Source: Teredinibacter purpureus (GTDB lineage Bacteria > Pseudomonadota > Gammaproteobacteria > Pseudomonadales > Cellvibrionaceae). Taken from it: DNA of 64,000 nucleotides. Below the pieces are notes generated by a model, which was not told the origin of the DNA, did no database searches, and saw only the letters and a list, made by a program, of their open reading frames with translations. The stretch covers positions 3,923,501-3,987,500 of the forward strand of contig NZ_CP060092.1 in NCBI RefSeq assembly GCF_014217335.1, read 5' to 3'. This document shows positions 46,586 to 56,146 of this stretch, piece after piece. Numbering within the stretch: position 1 is the first letter of the stretch; every line of letters starts with the position of its first letter. The position numbers and the translations under genes are program-made.

Positions 46586-48814
46586 CTAACCACTCATTAC
46601 ATCGCCGCCAATACTGGCATCGATGGTAATTTGTTTGTTGTCGGGCACTTCGTTATACGCCAGCACCCGCATATCCGGAATATTAAAACGAACAAACTGC
46701 GCCATCATTGCGCGAACGGGGGCAGCGACTAGTAACACAATCACTTTGCCTTCGCTCTCTTGTTTTCGCGCCGCTTGTACCAGCCCATTATTCATGCGTT
46801 CCGCCAATTGAGGTTCTAATAAAGCGCCCTCATCGGCGCCAGTTTTTTGTGCTTGTTGTACCGTCTGTAGCAACAATTGTTCCAGTGCGGGATCAAGCGT
46901 TAGAACGGGTAAATCGGTTTGCTGTCCAATAATGCCTTGTACAATTTGTCTCGCCAACGCTGCACGCGCTATGGCGGTAAGTGAACCCGTATCATGATTT
47001 TTACTACCATGCGCCGCCAAGGCTTCGGCGATAGTGCGCATATCCCTCACCGCGACCTGTTCACGTAATAAGGCTTGGAGAACTTTTAGCAATTGGTTAA
47101 TCGAAAGGGTATTCGGCACTAATTCTTCTACCAGCTTGGGTGATTTTTCGGCCAGTAGGTCTAACAACTTTTGTACATCTTCGTGGCCGATCAGTTCGTA
47201 TGTATGCTGTTGAATAATTTGATTTAAGTGCGTGGCTGCCACAGTGCTTGCATCCACTACGGTGTACCCCAACGTTTGTGCTTTATCGCGTTGCGTTTCG
47301 TCTATCCATACGGCGTCTAAACCAAAGGCCGGATCTTTTGTGGCCGTTCCCTCTAGCTTCCCAAACACTTGCCCGGGGTTAATGGCAAGGGAACGGTCGG
47401 GAAAAACCTCACCTTCCCCAACGCTCACGCCCATTAGGGTTATGCGATAAGCGCTGGGCAGTAAATCTAAATTATCGCGAATATGAACCGCGGGTATCAA
47501 AAAACCTAAATCCTGAGACAGCTTTTTACGTACACCTTTAATGCGCCCTAGTAATTCGCCATTTTGATTTTTATCGACGATAGGAATTAAACGGTAACCC
47601 ACTTCCAGTCCAATAATGTCCACGGGCGTTACGTCATCCCAACTGACTTCTGCAGGCTCGTTCGTATTCGGCACAGGCGACGGTAAACCGGCAGGCGTAG
47701 AACCAGAGGGAGGAATATCTCTAATGCCCGGTACCGCACCAGGTGCCCCTGGTTTAAAACCACCTACGTCAACGACTTCGATTTGTTGTTGTTTGAAATA
47801 AATGAAGTAGGCGATTAACGCACAAATAAACGCCAAACTAAGGAAGGCAACGTGTGGCATTCCCGGAATAGAACCCATAATAAAAAGAATGCCGGCCGCT
47901 ACTGCCATTGCTTTCGGCGAGGCAAACATTTGCGATAGCACCTGCCGGTTCATATCCTCGTCACTGTTTACTCGCGTCACCATTATGGCGGCAGCAGTGG
48001 ACAAGAGTAGCGACGGTATTTGTGCAACGAGCCCATCACCAATGGTGAGTAATACATATTTCTCGAGCGCATCCTGAAATTCAAGTGAATGTTGCACCAT
48101 GCCCACGATAAGCCCCCCAATAATATTGAGGATTAGAATTAAAATTCCCGCAACCGAATCGCCCCGTACAAATTTACTTGCACCGTCCATAGCACCGTAA
48201 AAATCGGCTTCTGCGGCAACATCTTCTCGCCGAGTTCGAGCATCGTCTTGATCAATGAGGCCTGCATTAAGGTCTGCATCAATGGCCATTTGTTTGCCCG
48301 GCATTGCATCCAGTGTAAAACGCGCGCTCACTTCCGAAATACGCCCCGCGCCTTTGGTAACAACAACAAAGTTAATAATGATGAGAATAATAAACACCAC
48401 CAAACCAACCGCATAGTTACCGCCAATAACCACCTCGCCAAAGGCTTGAATAACTTTACCGGCCGCATCACCACCGTTGTGACCTTCCAACAACACCACG
48501 CGTGTAGAGGCTACATTTAGCGCCAACCGAAGCAAGGTCGCAATCAACAAAATAGTGGGAAATACCGCAAAATCGAGGGGTCTTAGGCTATAGACGGCAA
48601 CTAACAGCACCACTATCGATAACGCAATATTGAAGGAGAAAAAAACATCCAATAAAAAGGCCGGCAAAGGCAACATCATCATGCCAAGCAAGCAGAGCAA
48701 CAGAATTGGAACGCTCAGGTTACCGCTTAAGATCGCGCGTGCGCCACCGGCCAGAGATTCACCCGAAACCGTACCGGGGAGTGATTTTAAATGATCAAAA
48801 AAACGCTCTGACAT
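46586..48814 (-). CDS. flhA: Flagellar type III export gate protein FlhA
   Basis: The 742-residue protein has about eight N-terminal membrane helices (to about 330), the FHIPEP-type loop with KFVRGDSVAGILILILNIIG and a cytoplasmic domain that docks chaperone-substrate complexes. VVFIILIIINFVVVTKGAGR and ARFTLDAMPGKQMAIDADLN are family landmarks. The ATG at 48814 begins MSERFFDHL; the frame to the TTG at 48877 is longer than the family. A sigma-54-like site lies about 60 bases upstream. The export genes fliPQR-flhB are cut off from it by a gene on the other strand. Confidence 0.96.
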   Translation of the reverse strand: MSERFFDHLKSLPGTVSGESLAGGARAILSGNLSVPILLLCLLGMMMLPLPAFLLDVFFSFNIALSIVVLLVAVYSLRPLDFAVFPTILLIATLLRLALNVASTRVVLLEGHNGGDAAGKVIQAFGEVVIGGNYAVGLVVFIILIIINFVVVTKGAGRISEVSARFTLDAMPGKQMAIDADLNAGLIDQDDARTRREDVAAEADFYGAMDGASKFVRGDSVAGILILILNIIGGLIVGMVQHSLEFQDALEKYVLLTIGDGLVAQIPSLLLSTAAAIMVTRVNSDEDMNRQVLSQMFASPKAMAVAAGILFIMGSIPGMPHVAFLSLAFICALIAYFIYFKQQQIEVVDVGGFKPGAPGAVPGIRDIPPSGSTPAGLPSPVPNTNEPAEVSWDDVTPVDIIGLEVGYRLIPIVDKNQNGELLGRIKGVRKKLSQDLGFLIPAVHIRDNLDLLPSAYRITLMGVSVGEGEVFPDRSLAINPGQVFGKLEGTATKDPAFGLDAVWIDETQRDKAQTLGYTVVDASTVAATHLNQIIQQHTYELIGHEDVQKLLDLLAEKSPKLVEELVPNTLSINQLLKVLQALLREQVAVRDMRTIAEALAAHGSKNHDTGSLTAIARAALARQIVQGIIGQQTDLPVLTLDPALEQLLLQTVQQAQKTGADEGALLEPQLAERMNNGLVQAARKQESEGKVIVLLVAAPVRAMMAQFVRFNIPDMRVLAYNEVPDNKQITIDASIGGDVMSG

Positions 48815-48873
48815 GCAGGCTCTACCCTTAAAACGACAATATTCTGTCAAAAAACCGGTTATATCCTGTAATG

Positions 48874-48889
48874 GCAAAAAACGTTCCTA
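48874..48889 (-). promoter_or_regulatory. Candidate sigma-54 promoter of flhA
   Basis: On the minus strand AGGAACGTTTTTTGCC has GG and GC separated by ten bases, with TTTGC at -12 in good agreement and -24 weaker. It lies in the 208-base divergent region between flhA and the TPR gene; the leader would be about 48 bases. Confidence 0.4.
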
Positions 48890-49022
48890 TAACACCTCGC
48901 TATAAAAGAAAAACATGTACCTCTATTATCTATAGCAACGATCTATTCAACGTCTTCACGTTATCGGTGTTACTATTAACGACAGGGGGGTAGTGCATAG
49001 TTTCTAAGATTCGGAGCCTGCC

Positions 49023-50240
49023 ATGAGCAACTGTTTTACGTTCAAGCCATTGACTTCACCCGTTTTTCTAACGTGTGTACTGGCTGTTATCAACTCTATT
49101 CCTTGCAGTACCTTCGCTGAACAAGCACTGCCGGCACCTGCCGTTGCAACCATTGCCGATACACCACTCGAATTTCATCGTTCAAATACTTCAATCGTAC
49201 CGCTTAATTTATCGCAATTACCTCACGTAGCAGATGTGGATATTCTGGCCATCAGTGACGAGCTCAAAGGCCTATTAGATAGGACCATTGCGAATCTCTC
49301 GAGCGGTCGAGAAAAGGCTATCGAACTGCATCGTTTGCTGTTTAAGCCCATGTTTTTAAATATTGATTATGTGTATAACGCCACCCACACCGCGCAGCAA
49401 ACCTATGAGACTCGTGAAGGTAACTGCTTAGCGCATGCAGCACTGTATACCGCCGCTGCCCGCTACGTAGGGCTGAAGGCACAATTTCAAACCGTGGATG
49501 TACCGCGAGACTGGCTAGACCGAGACAATTTTTATATCGTGCCGGGGCACGTAAATGTGGTGGTAAAGCTACCAGGAAACACCATTACCGTGGAATTTGC
49601 CGACGCCTATTCGGCACAACACACACAGCTGCTAGATTCCAAAGTGATTCCAGACAAACAAGTGCTAGCCGAGTACTACAACAATATCGGCATGAATTAT
49701 ATGGAAGAAAAAGACTATCCCACGGCCATAGCGTACATGCAAAAATCAATCGACACCTACAGTAAAGTCGGTTCTGTTTGGTCCAATATTGGGGTTGTCT
49801 ACAAATTGAATGGGTATCTTGAACTTGCCGAAAATGCCTATAAAAAAGGCCTGAAATACGACAAACGCAACATGTCGATCATCAATAACATCTATATCCT
49901 TTACAACCAAACCGGCCAGTACGAAAAAGCACAGAAACTGGCCAAGAAAGTAACACGCTATAGCAAAAAGAACCCGTATTACCTCGAAAAACTTGCCACC
50001 ACCGATTTAAATTTGGGCAACTATGGGCACGCAATTAGCCTGCTTAAAAAAGCCATTGCGCTAAAACAGAATGAGCCTGAATTTTATATAAACATGTCAT
50101 TCGCTTACCATCAACTTGGCCAATATAATGAAAGCCTAAAGGCCGCGACACTAGCGCGAGAATATTCAACGTCAGAGGAAGAGCATAATCGGTTTCAATC
50201 GAAACTGGATATTTTAAAACGTTATCAAGCGGGAATATAA
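49023..50240 (+). CDS. Secreted transglutaminase-like/TPR protein
   Basis: A 405-residue protein with a signal sequence (1-32, likely cleavage after STFA). Residues 95-200 form a transglutaminase-like core: REGNCLAHAALYTAAARYVG gives Cys135, PGHVNVVV His176 and EFAD Asp194, a plausible catalytic triad. From about 219 to the end five TPR units follow (NIGMNYMEEKDYPTAIAYMQ is the first). GGAG lies six bases before the ATG. It is the only plus-strand gene inside the flagellar cluster, divergent from flhA and convergent with flhB with 27 bases between. It may be a periplasmic peptidase or amidase-like enzyme; no substrate is known. Confidence 0.75.
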   Translation: MSNCFTFKPLTSPVFLTCVLAVINSIPCSTFAEQALPAPAVATIADTPLEFHRSNTSIVPLNLSQLPHVADVDILAISDELKGLLDRTIANLSSGREKAIELHRLLFKPMFLNIDYVYNATHTAQQTYETREGNCLAHAALYTAAARYVGLKAQFQTVDVPRDWLDRDNFYIVPGHVNVVVKLPGNTITVEFADAYSAQHTQLLDSKVIPDKQVLAEYYNNIGMNYMEEKDYPTAIAYMQKSIDTYSKVGSVWSNIGVVYKLNGYLELAENAYKKGLKYDKRNMSIINNIYILYNQTGQYEKAQKLAKKVTRYSKKNPYYLEKLATTDLNLGNYGHAISLLKKAIALKQNEPEFYINMSFAYHQLGQYNESLKAATLAREYSTSEEEHNRFQSKLDILKRYQAGI

Positions 50241-50267
50241 CGCAGTTTTTTCTCTTCCCACGTCATC

Positions 50268-51401
50268 TTAATAGTGTTTCATATCGGGTGGAATATCGAC
50301 CTTTCGTGGCGGATAGGGTCGTTCGCCACCCATTTTTCGGTAGTCTCTCAACTGAAAGACGTACGCCAACACTTGCGCAACCGCTACAAATAAACCGGCG
50401 GGTATAGTGTCATCCAAGGCGGTTGTGTTATAGATAGCGCGCGCCAATAACGGTGATTCAACAAATTCTATTTTATGTTCTTTCGCCACTTCTCGAATTT
50501 TCAACGCTGCAAAATCAACCCCTTTTGCGAGTAAAATAGGGGTTTCCATTGTCGCAGGGTCATACTTCAACGCAACCGAATAATGAGTAGGGTTGGTAAT
50601 AACAACATCGGCTTCTGGCACCGAGCCCATCATTCTGGACTGTGCTATTTGTTGTTGCATTTGTCGAATTCTGCCCTTAACTTCTGGCTTCCCCTCTGTA
50701 TCTTTCATTTCGTCTTTAATATCTTGTCGCGACATTTTTAGCTTTTTAGAGTGGTCCCATATTTGAAACGGAATATCGACGAGCGCAATTAAAACCGTTG
50801 CGGCTGAAAGAAAAACCGCCGCCCATAAACTTAAGTTAATCGAATGAAGTATGCCCCGCTCTACGGCCTCACCCGCTAATCCCAATAACGAATCTTGCAT
50901 AATGCTCAACAACACAAAGGCAATGCCCACTACCACCAGCACCTTCCCTATAGCTTTTACAAGTTCAACTAACGATTTCACTGAAAACATACGCCCCAAG
51001 CCTTTTATTGGGTCCATCCTGTTTAGCTTGGGCGCCAATGATTTTGTGCTGAACAACCAACCGCCAAGTGCTATGGGGCCCGCTATTGCAGCAATGAGTA
51101 CAATAATAAAAAAAGGAATTAGGCCAAGAAAGACTTCCCAAAAAGACGCACCCAGTTTCGAGAACATGGCCGCAGTATCAAATAGTTCCGGCCGTTCTAG
51201 TTGAAAATTCATGCGTAACACCGCCATCATTTTTTGCCCCAGCACATCGCCGAAAAGCACCAAACCAGAACTGCCTGCCAATAATACCGCAGTGGTTGTC
51301 AGCTCTTTAGAACGGGGCACCTGCCCTTCTTCTTTCGCTTTTTCAAGCCGTCTCGGCGTCGCTTCTTCCGTTTTTTCTTGTGAGCTATCTTCTTCTGCCA
51401 C
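50268..51401 (-). CDS. flhB: Flagellar export switch protein FlhB
   Basis: The 377-residue FlhB has four membrane helices (about 30-215) and a cytoplasmic domain with the self-cleavage motif NPTH (VVITNPTHYSVAL), which switches export from rod/hook to filament substrates together with FliK. The N-terminal EDSSQEKTEEATPRRLEKAK is typical. A GTG at 51401 is the start. The gene ends the fliLMNOPQR-flhB run and converges with the TPR gene. Confidence 0.96.
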   Translation of the reverse strand: MAEEDSSQEKTEEATPRRLEKAKEEGQVPRSKELTTTAVLLAGSSGLVLFGDVLGQKMMAVLRMNFQLERPELFDTAAMFSKLGASFWEVFLGLIPFFIIVLIAAIAGPIALGGWLFSTKSLAPKLNRMDPIKGLGRMFSVKSLVELVKAIGKVLVVVGIAFVLLSIMQDSLLGLAGEAVERGILHSINLSLWAAVFLSAATVLIALVDIPFQIWDHSKKLKMSRQDIKDEMKDTEGKPEVKGRIRQMQQQIAQSRMMGSVPEADVVITNPTHYSVALKYDPATMETPILLAKGVDFAALKIREVAKEHKIEFVESPLLARAIYNTTALDDTIPAGLFVAVAQVLAYVFQLRDYRKMGGERPYPPRKVDIPPDMKHY

Positions 51402-51422
51402 GTGAGTGAGTCCGCCCGCCTG

Positions 51423-52196
51423 CTATTGAACTGTTATCCCTTTGGCTACACTAAAGCCAAAGATCATGGTGTTGTTAAAAATATCAATGAAGTTAGATAA
51501 TCCCAACCAAATGAGTATTAACCCGCACATCAATGTAAATGGGAAACCCACCGCAAAAATATTCAGTTGCGGTGCCGCACGGCTCATTACGCCAAACGCC
51601 ATATTGACAAACAACAATGAGGTGAGAACAGGGAGTGCGAGTACCAACGCCGACGAAAACATCCAACTGCCCAGCCCTGCGAGCTGCCAAAATACCGAAG
51701 GCTGAAAATTAAACTTGCCAGGCGGCAAGGTTTGGAAACTTTCGACCAACAACGAAATTAACACTAAGTGACCATCTACCGCGACGAACATTAAGGTAAC
51801 GATCATAAGAAAAAATTGAGAAATAACCGTCGTTTGAACACCGTTTGTAGGGTCGTTCATGGACGCAAAGCCAAGGCCCATTTTCATGGCCATATACTGA
51901 CCACACAATACAAACATTTGAAAAATTATTTGGAAGGTGAAACCCATTGAGAAACCTACGAGAATCTCTTGCAGAATAAACCCAAAGGCCGATAGGCTTA
52001 GTAAATTTACGGTGGGCAATGCGGGCAAAAAAGGTACCACAATGACTACAATAGCTGCCGACAACACCAACCGTATACGAGGATTCACAATACGAGAACC
52101 AATCACGGGCATTACCATTAGCATGACGCCAATACGCACAAACGGTAAAAAATATTGTTGAATAAGTGCCGCCAATTGCGATTCGGTTAAGTCCAT
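51423..52196 (-). CDS. fliR: Flagellar export gate protein FliR
   Basis: The 257-residue membrane protein has about six hydrophobic segments, with LVLSAAIVVIVVPFLP, EILVGFSMGFTFQIIF and NGVQTTVISQFFLMIV as family landmarks. FliR joins FliP and FliQ in the core export channel. The ATG at 52196 overlaps the fliQ stop by one base (TAATG), a sign of coupled translation and fixed stoichiometry. Confidence 0.95.
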   Translation of the reverse strand: MDLTESQLAALIQQYFLPFVRIGVMLMVMPVIGSRIVNPRIRLVLSAAIVVIVVPFLPALPTVNLLSLSAFGFILQEILVGFSMGFTFQIIFQMFVLCGQYMAMKMGLGFASMNDPTNGVQTTVISQFFLMIVTLMFVAVDGHLVLISLLVESFQTLPPGKFNFQPSVFWQLAGLGSWMFSSALVLALPVLTSLLFVNMAFGVMSRAAPQLNIFAVGFPFTLMCGLILIWLGLSNFIDIFNNTMIFGFSVAKGITVQ

Positions 52197-52465
52197 TATC
52201 CGATCACTTCAGGAATAAGCAACATTAGCGTCGTAAATAGATCCATTAGCTTTTGAACAAGCCAAGGCCCTGTCATCATGATGGTTGCTAGGGTAACCAA
52301 TAGGCGAGGTAAAAAACTCAGTGTTTGTTCGTTTATCTGGGTAGCGGCTTGAAAAGTACTGACAATAAGGCCAATCATTAAACTAGGGCCAACAATAACG
52401 GAGACCATGGTAACCGTCAAAAAAAAGGCCTCACCAAATAATTGAAGAGCAATTTCGGGGGTCAA
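52196..52465 (-). CDS. fliQ: Flagellar export gate protein FliQ
   Basis: The 89-residue protein has two membrane helices (about 14-40 and 53-75) and starts MTPEIALQLFGEAFF, matching FliQ. The start is a TTG at 52465 with GGAG nine bases upstream. Four copies of FliQ surround the FliP/FliR channel. It lies 28 bases behind fliP. Confidence 0.94.
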   Translation of the reverse strand: MTPEIALQLFGEAFFLTVTMVSVIVGPSLMIGLIVSTFQAATQINEQTLSFLPRLLVTLATIMMTGPWLVQKLMDLFTTLMLLIPEVIG

Positions 52466-52493
52466 ATTCGCTTACTCCACGCATGGGCTGTAT

Positions 52494-53345
52494 CTAAATG
52501 CCAAAGCTGGCCGCTAGCGTTCCAATAATTAACGCCCAGCCATCCACTAATACAAACAACATTATCTTGAACGGCAACGAAATTATAAGTGGTGACAACA
52601 TCATCATACCCATTGCCATTAGAACGCTGGCTACTACAATATCGATAACCAAAAAAGGGATGAAAATAATAAATCCAATTTGAAATGCAGTTTTAAGTTC
52701 AGAGGTCACAAATGCAGGCAATAGAATACTAAACGGTACATCTTCTGGCTGCGCTACCCTAGCGACTCGACCAATTTTAAAGAAAAGATCTAGGTCAGAT
52801 TCTCGCGTATTCGCCATCATAAATTGATGGAAGGGTTTTTTGGTATTATTCAGTGCCTGATTGGCGCTAATACTCTCGCTAATATAGGGTTGTAACGCTG
52901 TTTCATTCACCTCGGTTAGTACGGGAGACATAATAAAAAACGAAAGAAACAACGAAAGACCAATGAGAATTTGATTGGAAGGCGATTGCTGTAAACCTAA
53001 CGCCTGTCTTAATATCGAAAAAACAATAATAATGCGCGTAAACGATGTCATCATCATTAGAATGGCCGGCAAAAACGTGAGCACGGTCATTAAGAAAAGT
53101 ATCTGTAACGTTACCGTATATTCTTGAGTGCCATCACTGTTCGTTTTTACCGTCACGGCTGGCAAACCTTCGATGGGCTTGAAGCCTTCCGTGCCATTAC
53201 TCAACATACTTTCAGCAACGGTTATACCATTAGCGTCTTGTGAAAATACGGGCTGAGATAGCATGCATAAAAAGCCCAATAATAGGATAGTGGCTATGGC
53301 CATCGACACGCGATAATAATGACCATTAACACGGAGGCGTTTCAC
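52494..53345 (-). CDS. fliP: Flagellar export gate protein FliP
   Basis: The 283-residue FliP has a cleavable N-terminal signal (about 12-35), then [39 protein letters not shown] and a C-terminal [20 protein letters not shown]. It forms the five-subunit FliP ring of the export gate. Start is a GTG at 53345 in a four-base overlap with fliO; the ATG at 53303 is possible but would shorten the signal. Confidence 0.95.
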   Translation of the reverse strand: MKRLRVNGHYYRVSMAIATILLLGFLCMLSQPVFSQDANGITVAESMLSNGTEGFKPIEGLPAVTVKTNSDGTQEYTVTLQILFLMTVLTFLPAILMMMTSFTRIIIVFSILRQALGLQQSPSNQILIGLSLFLSFFIMSPVLTEVNETALQPYISESISANQALNNTKKPFHQFMMANTRESDLDLFFKIGRVARVAQPEDVPFSILLPAFVTSELKTAFQIGFIIFIPFLVIDIVVASVLMAMGMMMLSPLIISLPFKIMLFVLVDGWALIIGTLAASFGI

Positions 53346-53902
53346 GACTTATTACTCGGGTCCAGGACCGATTTTAAATAACGGGCAAATTCCTGTCCTT
53401 TTTTTAACGGCACACCGTTATTTTTCTCTGGGAATGAATCGTTTACGGATACAGCGTATTCCTCTCTAGAAACCCTCGCCTCCAAGATTTTTATAACATT
53501 AACACGGCCGGGCGCTACTCCCAATACCAGTCTTTCGCCTTCAACTTCAATAAGCACTGCTCGCTCACGATTACCCAACGGCAAATTTGCCACGACACGC
53601 ATATGTGCAGGGCCATTAAAATTCGCGTATCCCAGTTTTTTTGCCAACCATGCAAGCACAAAAATGAGCAAGGTCACCGCGCCTAGACCAGTAACAACCT
53701 GAATAAGAACACGGCTCGAAGAAATGACTTCCGGCCGCTCATCAATGACTGATGACGAGAGATACGACGCAGGTGAATTCTCAGGAACAGACGATAGTAT
53801 TTGAGTATCGTTGGCATCTGTGTCGATTGCCTGTTCGGCCCAAAGGTTTTGGCTTACCAAGAATACTAGTAATAATGTGTAGCGAAAAAATGTTAGTGAC
53901 AT
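53342..53902 (-). CDS. fliO: Flagellar assembly protein FliO
   Basis: The 186-residue protein has an N-terminal signal or helix ([13 protein letters not shown]), a membrane helix around 73-92 and a cytoplasmic part with [20 protein letters not shown] and [14 protein letters not shown], the FliO family core. FliO helps assemble the FliP ring. The ATG at 53902 is chosen; the frame extends to a TTG at 53932. Order fliN-fliO-fliP is as usual. Confidence 0.9.
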   Translation of the reverse strand: MSLTFFRYTLLLVFLVSQNLWAEQAIDTDANDTQILSSVPENSPASYLSSSVIDERPEVISSSRVLIQVVTGLGAVTLLIFVLAWLAKKLGYANFNGPAHMRVVANLPLGNRERAVLIEVEGERLVLGVAPGRVNVIKILEARVSREEYAVSVNDSFPEKNNGVPLKKGQEFARYLKSVLDPSNKS

Positions 53903-53960
53903 ACGTTTACCCGCATTCAACAGAGCTATCAATTGGCTTTTCTAACGTACTTTTTTGAAC

Positions 53961-54392
53961 TTACTTTAATTTATTAATTCGTTCGGAGGGGCTTATAACA
54001 TCGGTCATGCGAATACCAAATTTTTCGTTGACCACAACCACTTCGCCATGCGCGATAAGCGTACCGTTCACGAGCACATCCAACGGTTCTCCGGCTAAAC
54101 GATCAAGTTCAATTACGGAACCTTGATTGAGCTGTAACAAGTTACGAATGGTGATCGATGTCCGCCCAACTTCCATCGAAATACTAACAGGAATGTCCAG
54201 AATGACATCGAGGTTTGGGTTACCTTCACCACCGCCGTGCTCAAGTGATGCGGTTACCGCCTCGAATTCATCTAAAGCCATAGGCGCTGTGTCACCCTCG
54301 GCATCACCGTCGCCATCGATGATATCTTGTTCCTCCATCGCCGCTGCCCACTCATCGGCCATATCACCTTGGTCGACATCATCATCACTCAT
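53961..54392 (-). CDS. fliN: Flagellar motor switch protein FliN
   Basis: The 143-residue protein has an acidic N-terminal 50 residues and the FliN/SpoA domain: VILDIPVSISMEVGRTSITI, LLQLNQGSVIELDRLAGEPL and VNEKFGIRMTDVI. It builds the lower C-ring and binds CheY-P with FliM. The ATG at 54392 has GGAG six bases upstream and overlaps fliM by eight bases; the frame extends upstream through three more possible starts. Confidence 0.94.
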   Translation of the reverse strand: MSDDDVDQGDMADEWAAAMEEQDIIDGDGDAEGDTAPMALDEFEAVTASLEHGGGEGNPNLDVILDIPVSISMEVGRTSITIRNLLQLNQGSVIELDRLAGEPLDVLVNGTLIAHGEVVVVNEKFGIRMTDVISPSERINKLK

Positions 54393-55386
54393 GGTTATCT
54401 CCATCATCACTTGTAGCGCGAACTATTGGTCGGTCCACAAAGTCGAGTACTTTTAATGCTAGATTATCGCTACTTTGCCCAAATTGAGTTTTAAACATAG
54501 GTACGCCGTTTGCGGTAGTAATGTGAAAATCTGGCATAGTAATGGGGACAACGTCCCCCGCTTTTAAATCAACAATATCGCGCAAACTAATATCCCGTCG
54601 AATAATGTCGCACTCCAAATCGATTCGCGCGTCCATCACGTCTTCGCGTAATGCCACCACCCATCGATCGTCTCTTTCATCCGTATCCGATTGCAGCCCT
54701 GCATCCAGCACCTCCCGAATAGGCTCTACCATTGAATAGGGCATGGTGATATGCAGCTCACCACCGCCGCCATCCAGCTCCACATGAAAGGTACTTACCA
54801 CTACGACTTCGCTAGGGCTCACTATATTGGCCATAGAGGGGTTGACTTCCGAATTGATATATTCAAAATCAATCAGTTTTACCGCCTTCCACGCCTCGCG
54901 CAAATCAATAAACACTTGATCCAATACCATTTGAACGACGCGTAATTCTGTTGGTGTAAATTCTCGGCCCTCGATTTTTGCATGACGACCATCACCGCCG
55001 AAAAAATTATCGACCAGTTTAAATACCAGTTTCGCATCTAGAATAACCAATGCTGTACCGCGTAAAGGGCGAAACTTCACCATATTTAAGCTTGTGGGTA
55101 CGTAGAGTGTATGAACATATTCACCAAATTTTTGAATTTGAATACCACCTACAGATACGTCCGCCGTGCGCCGCAATAAATTAAACATACTGATACGGGT
55201 ATAGCGTGCAAATCGTTCGTTGATCATTTCTAACGTGGGCATTCGGCCACGTACAATTCGATCTTGGCTTGTTAAATCGTACGATTTTATACCGCCGAGG
55301 TCTTGATCCCCTTCGGTTTCAATATCACCGTCATCGACTCCGTGGAGGAGCGCATCAATTTCGTCTTGTGAGAGTAAGTCTTGCAA
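54385..55386 (-). CDS. fliM: Flagellar motor switch protein FliM
   Basis: The 333-residue FliM starts MQDLLSQDEIDALLHGVDDG, the CheY-P binding peptide, followed by the middle domain that binds FliG and a C-terminal SpoA-like domain (ARIDLECDIIRRDISLRDIV). The start is a TTG at 55386, preceded by AGGA at six bases; relatives begin at the same place. It lies eight bases after fliL. Confidence 0.96.
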   Translation of the reverse strand: MQDLLSQDEIDALLHGVDDGDIETEGDQDLGGIKSYDLTSQDRIVRGRMPTLEMINERFARYTRISMFNLLRRTADVSVGGIQIQKFGEYVHTLYVPTSLNMVKFRPLRGTALVILDAKLVFKLVDNFFGGDGRHAKIEGREFTPTELRVVQMVLDQVFIDLREAWKAVKLIDFEYINSEVNPSMANIVSPSEVVVVSTFHVELDGGGGELHITMPYSMVEPIREVLDAGLQSDTDERDDRWVVALREDVMDARIDLECDIIRRDISLRDIVDLKAGDVVPITMPDFHITTANGVPMFKTQFGQSSDNLALKVLDFVDRPIVRATSDDGDNHE

Positions 55387-55394
55387 GGTTTTTC

Positions 55395-55919
55395 CTATTG
55401 CATTACGAAGTTAGTAAACAAAACCTGTTCGATACCCGGTTTTCCTAATTCTTCTTGCATAATATCTTGCAACGTTTGCAAGCATTGCTGACGCAAAAGT
55501 TCTTTTCCCTCAGCGGTTTGTATTTCTTCGTAAATTTGACTACCGATAAGTAAATTCAAACCGTTGCGTATTTTCGGCATATGCAATTCGATGCTGCCAA
55601 TAATGTCTTCTTCGCGCACCATTAATGTAAGCTCTGCTTGCAAATACCGTTGCCGCCCTTTCGCATCATAATTAACGATTATGGCGGGCTTTATGGGGTA
55701 GTAAATGGCGGGAAGTCGTGGCGGTTCCAGGTCTTCTTCAGCGCCCTCTTCTGCCGTAGGTTCCGGCGGAGGCGGCATAATAAATTTAAGCGCGGCTAAC
55801 GTACCGCCTACAGATATTCCAGCAATCACCAGCGCCATTACAATTAGGGTAATGAGTTTTTTCTTACCGCCACCGGGGGCCGCTTCTTCGCTGCCTTCTG
55901 TGTTGTCATCATCTGCCAT
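55395..55919 (-). CDS. fliL: Flagellar basal-body protein FliL
   Basis: The 174-residue protein has one membrane helix (about 21-47, KKLITLIVMALVIAG), an acidic/proline linker and a periplasmic domain (IYYPIKPAIIVNYDAKGRQR) ending in EQVLFTNFVMQ, the FliL signature. It surrounds stators and supports torque. GGAAG lies six bases before the ATG. A strong sigma-54 motif is about 40 bases upstream, so this is probably the first gene of fliLMNOPQR-flhB. Confidence 0.94.
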   Translation of the reverse strand: MADDDNTEGSEEAAPGGGKKKLITLIVMALVIAGISVGGTLAALKFIMPPPPEPTAEEGAEEDLEPPRLPAIYYPIKPAIIVNYDAKGRQRYLQAELTLMVREEDIIGSIELHMPKIRNGLNLLIGSQIYEEIQTAEGKELLRQQCLQTLQDIMQEELGKPGIEQVLFTNFVMQ

Positions 55920-55959
55920 GTCAAACTTCCGTCTTATAACGCAGGTTGATTTCTAGTGA

Positions 55960-55975
55960 GCAAGAGATATGCCAA
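55960..55975 (-). promoter_or_regulatory. Sigma-54 promoter of the fliL operon
   Basis: The minus strand reads TTGGCATATCTCTTGC, nearly the sigma-54 consensus with GG and GC ten bases apart. The predicted start is near 55948, about 28 bases upstream of the fliL ATG. RpoN-dependent control of fliL operons is known in Pseudomonas and Vibrio. Confidence 0.75.
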
Positions 55976-56146
55976 GCACTTGTCACCGCCCTACAGCTAA
56001 ATGTAGTCGGCAATTTCTGGATGAGCGTATTTTTTCACGTAATTGAAGTGCACCCTCCTATTAATATTGAGAGTGCTAGGGAAAGAGCGTCGAAAAATTG
56101 ACGCTTCGATGTCAAATACAAACATTACTACAACAAAGCAAAGCGC

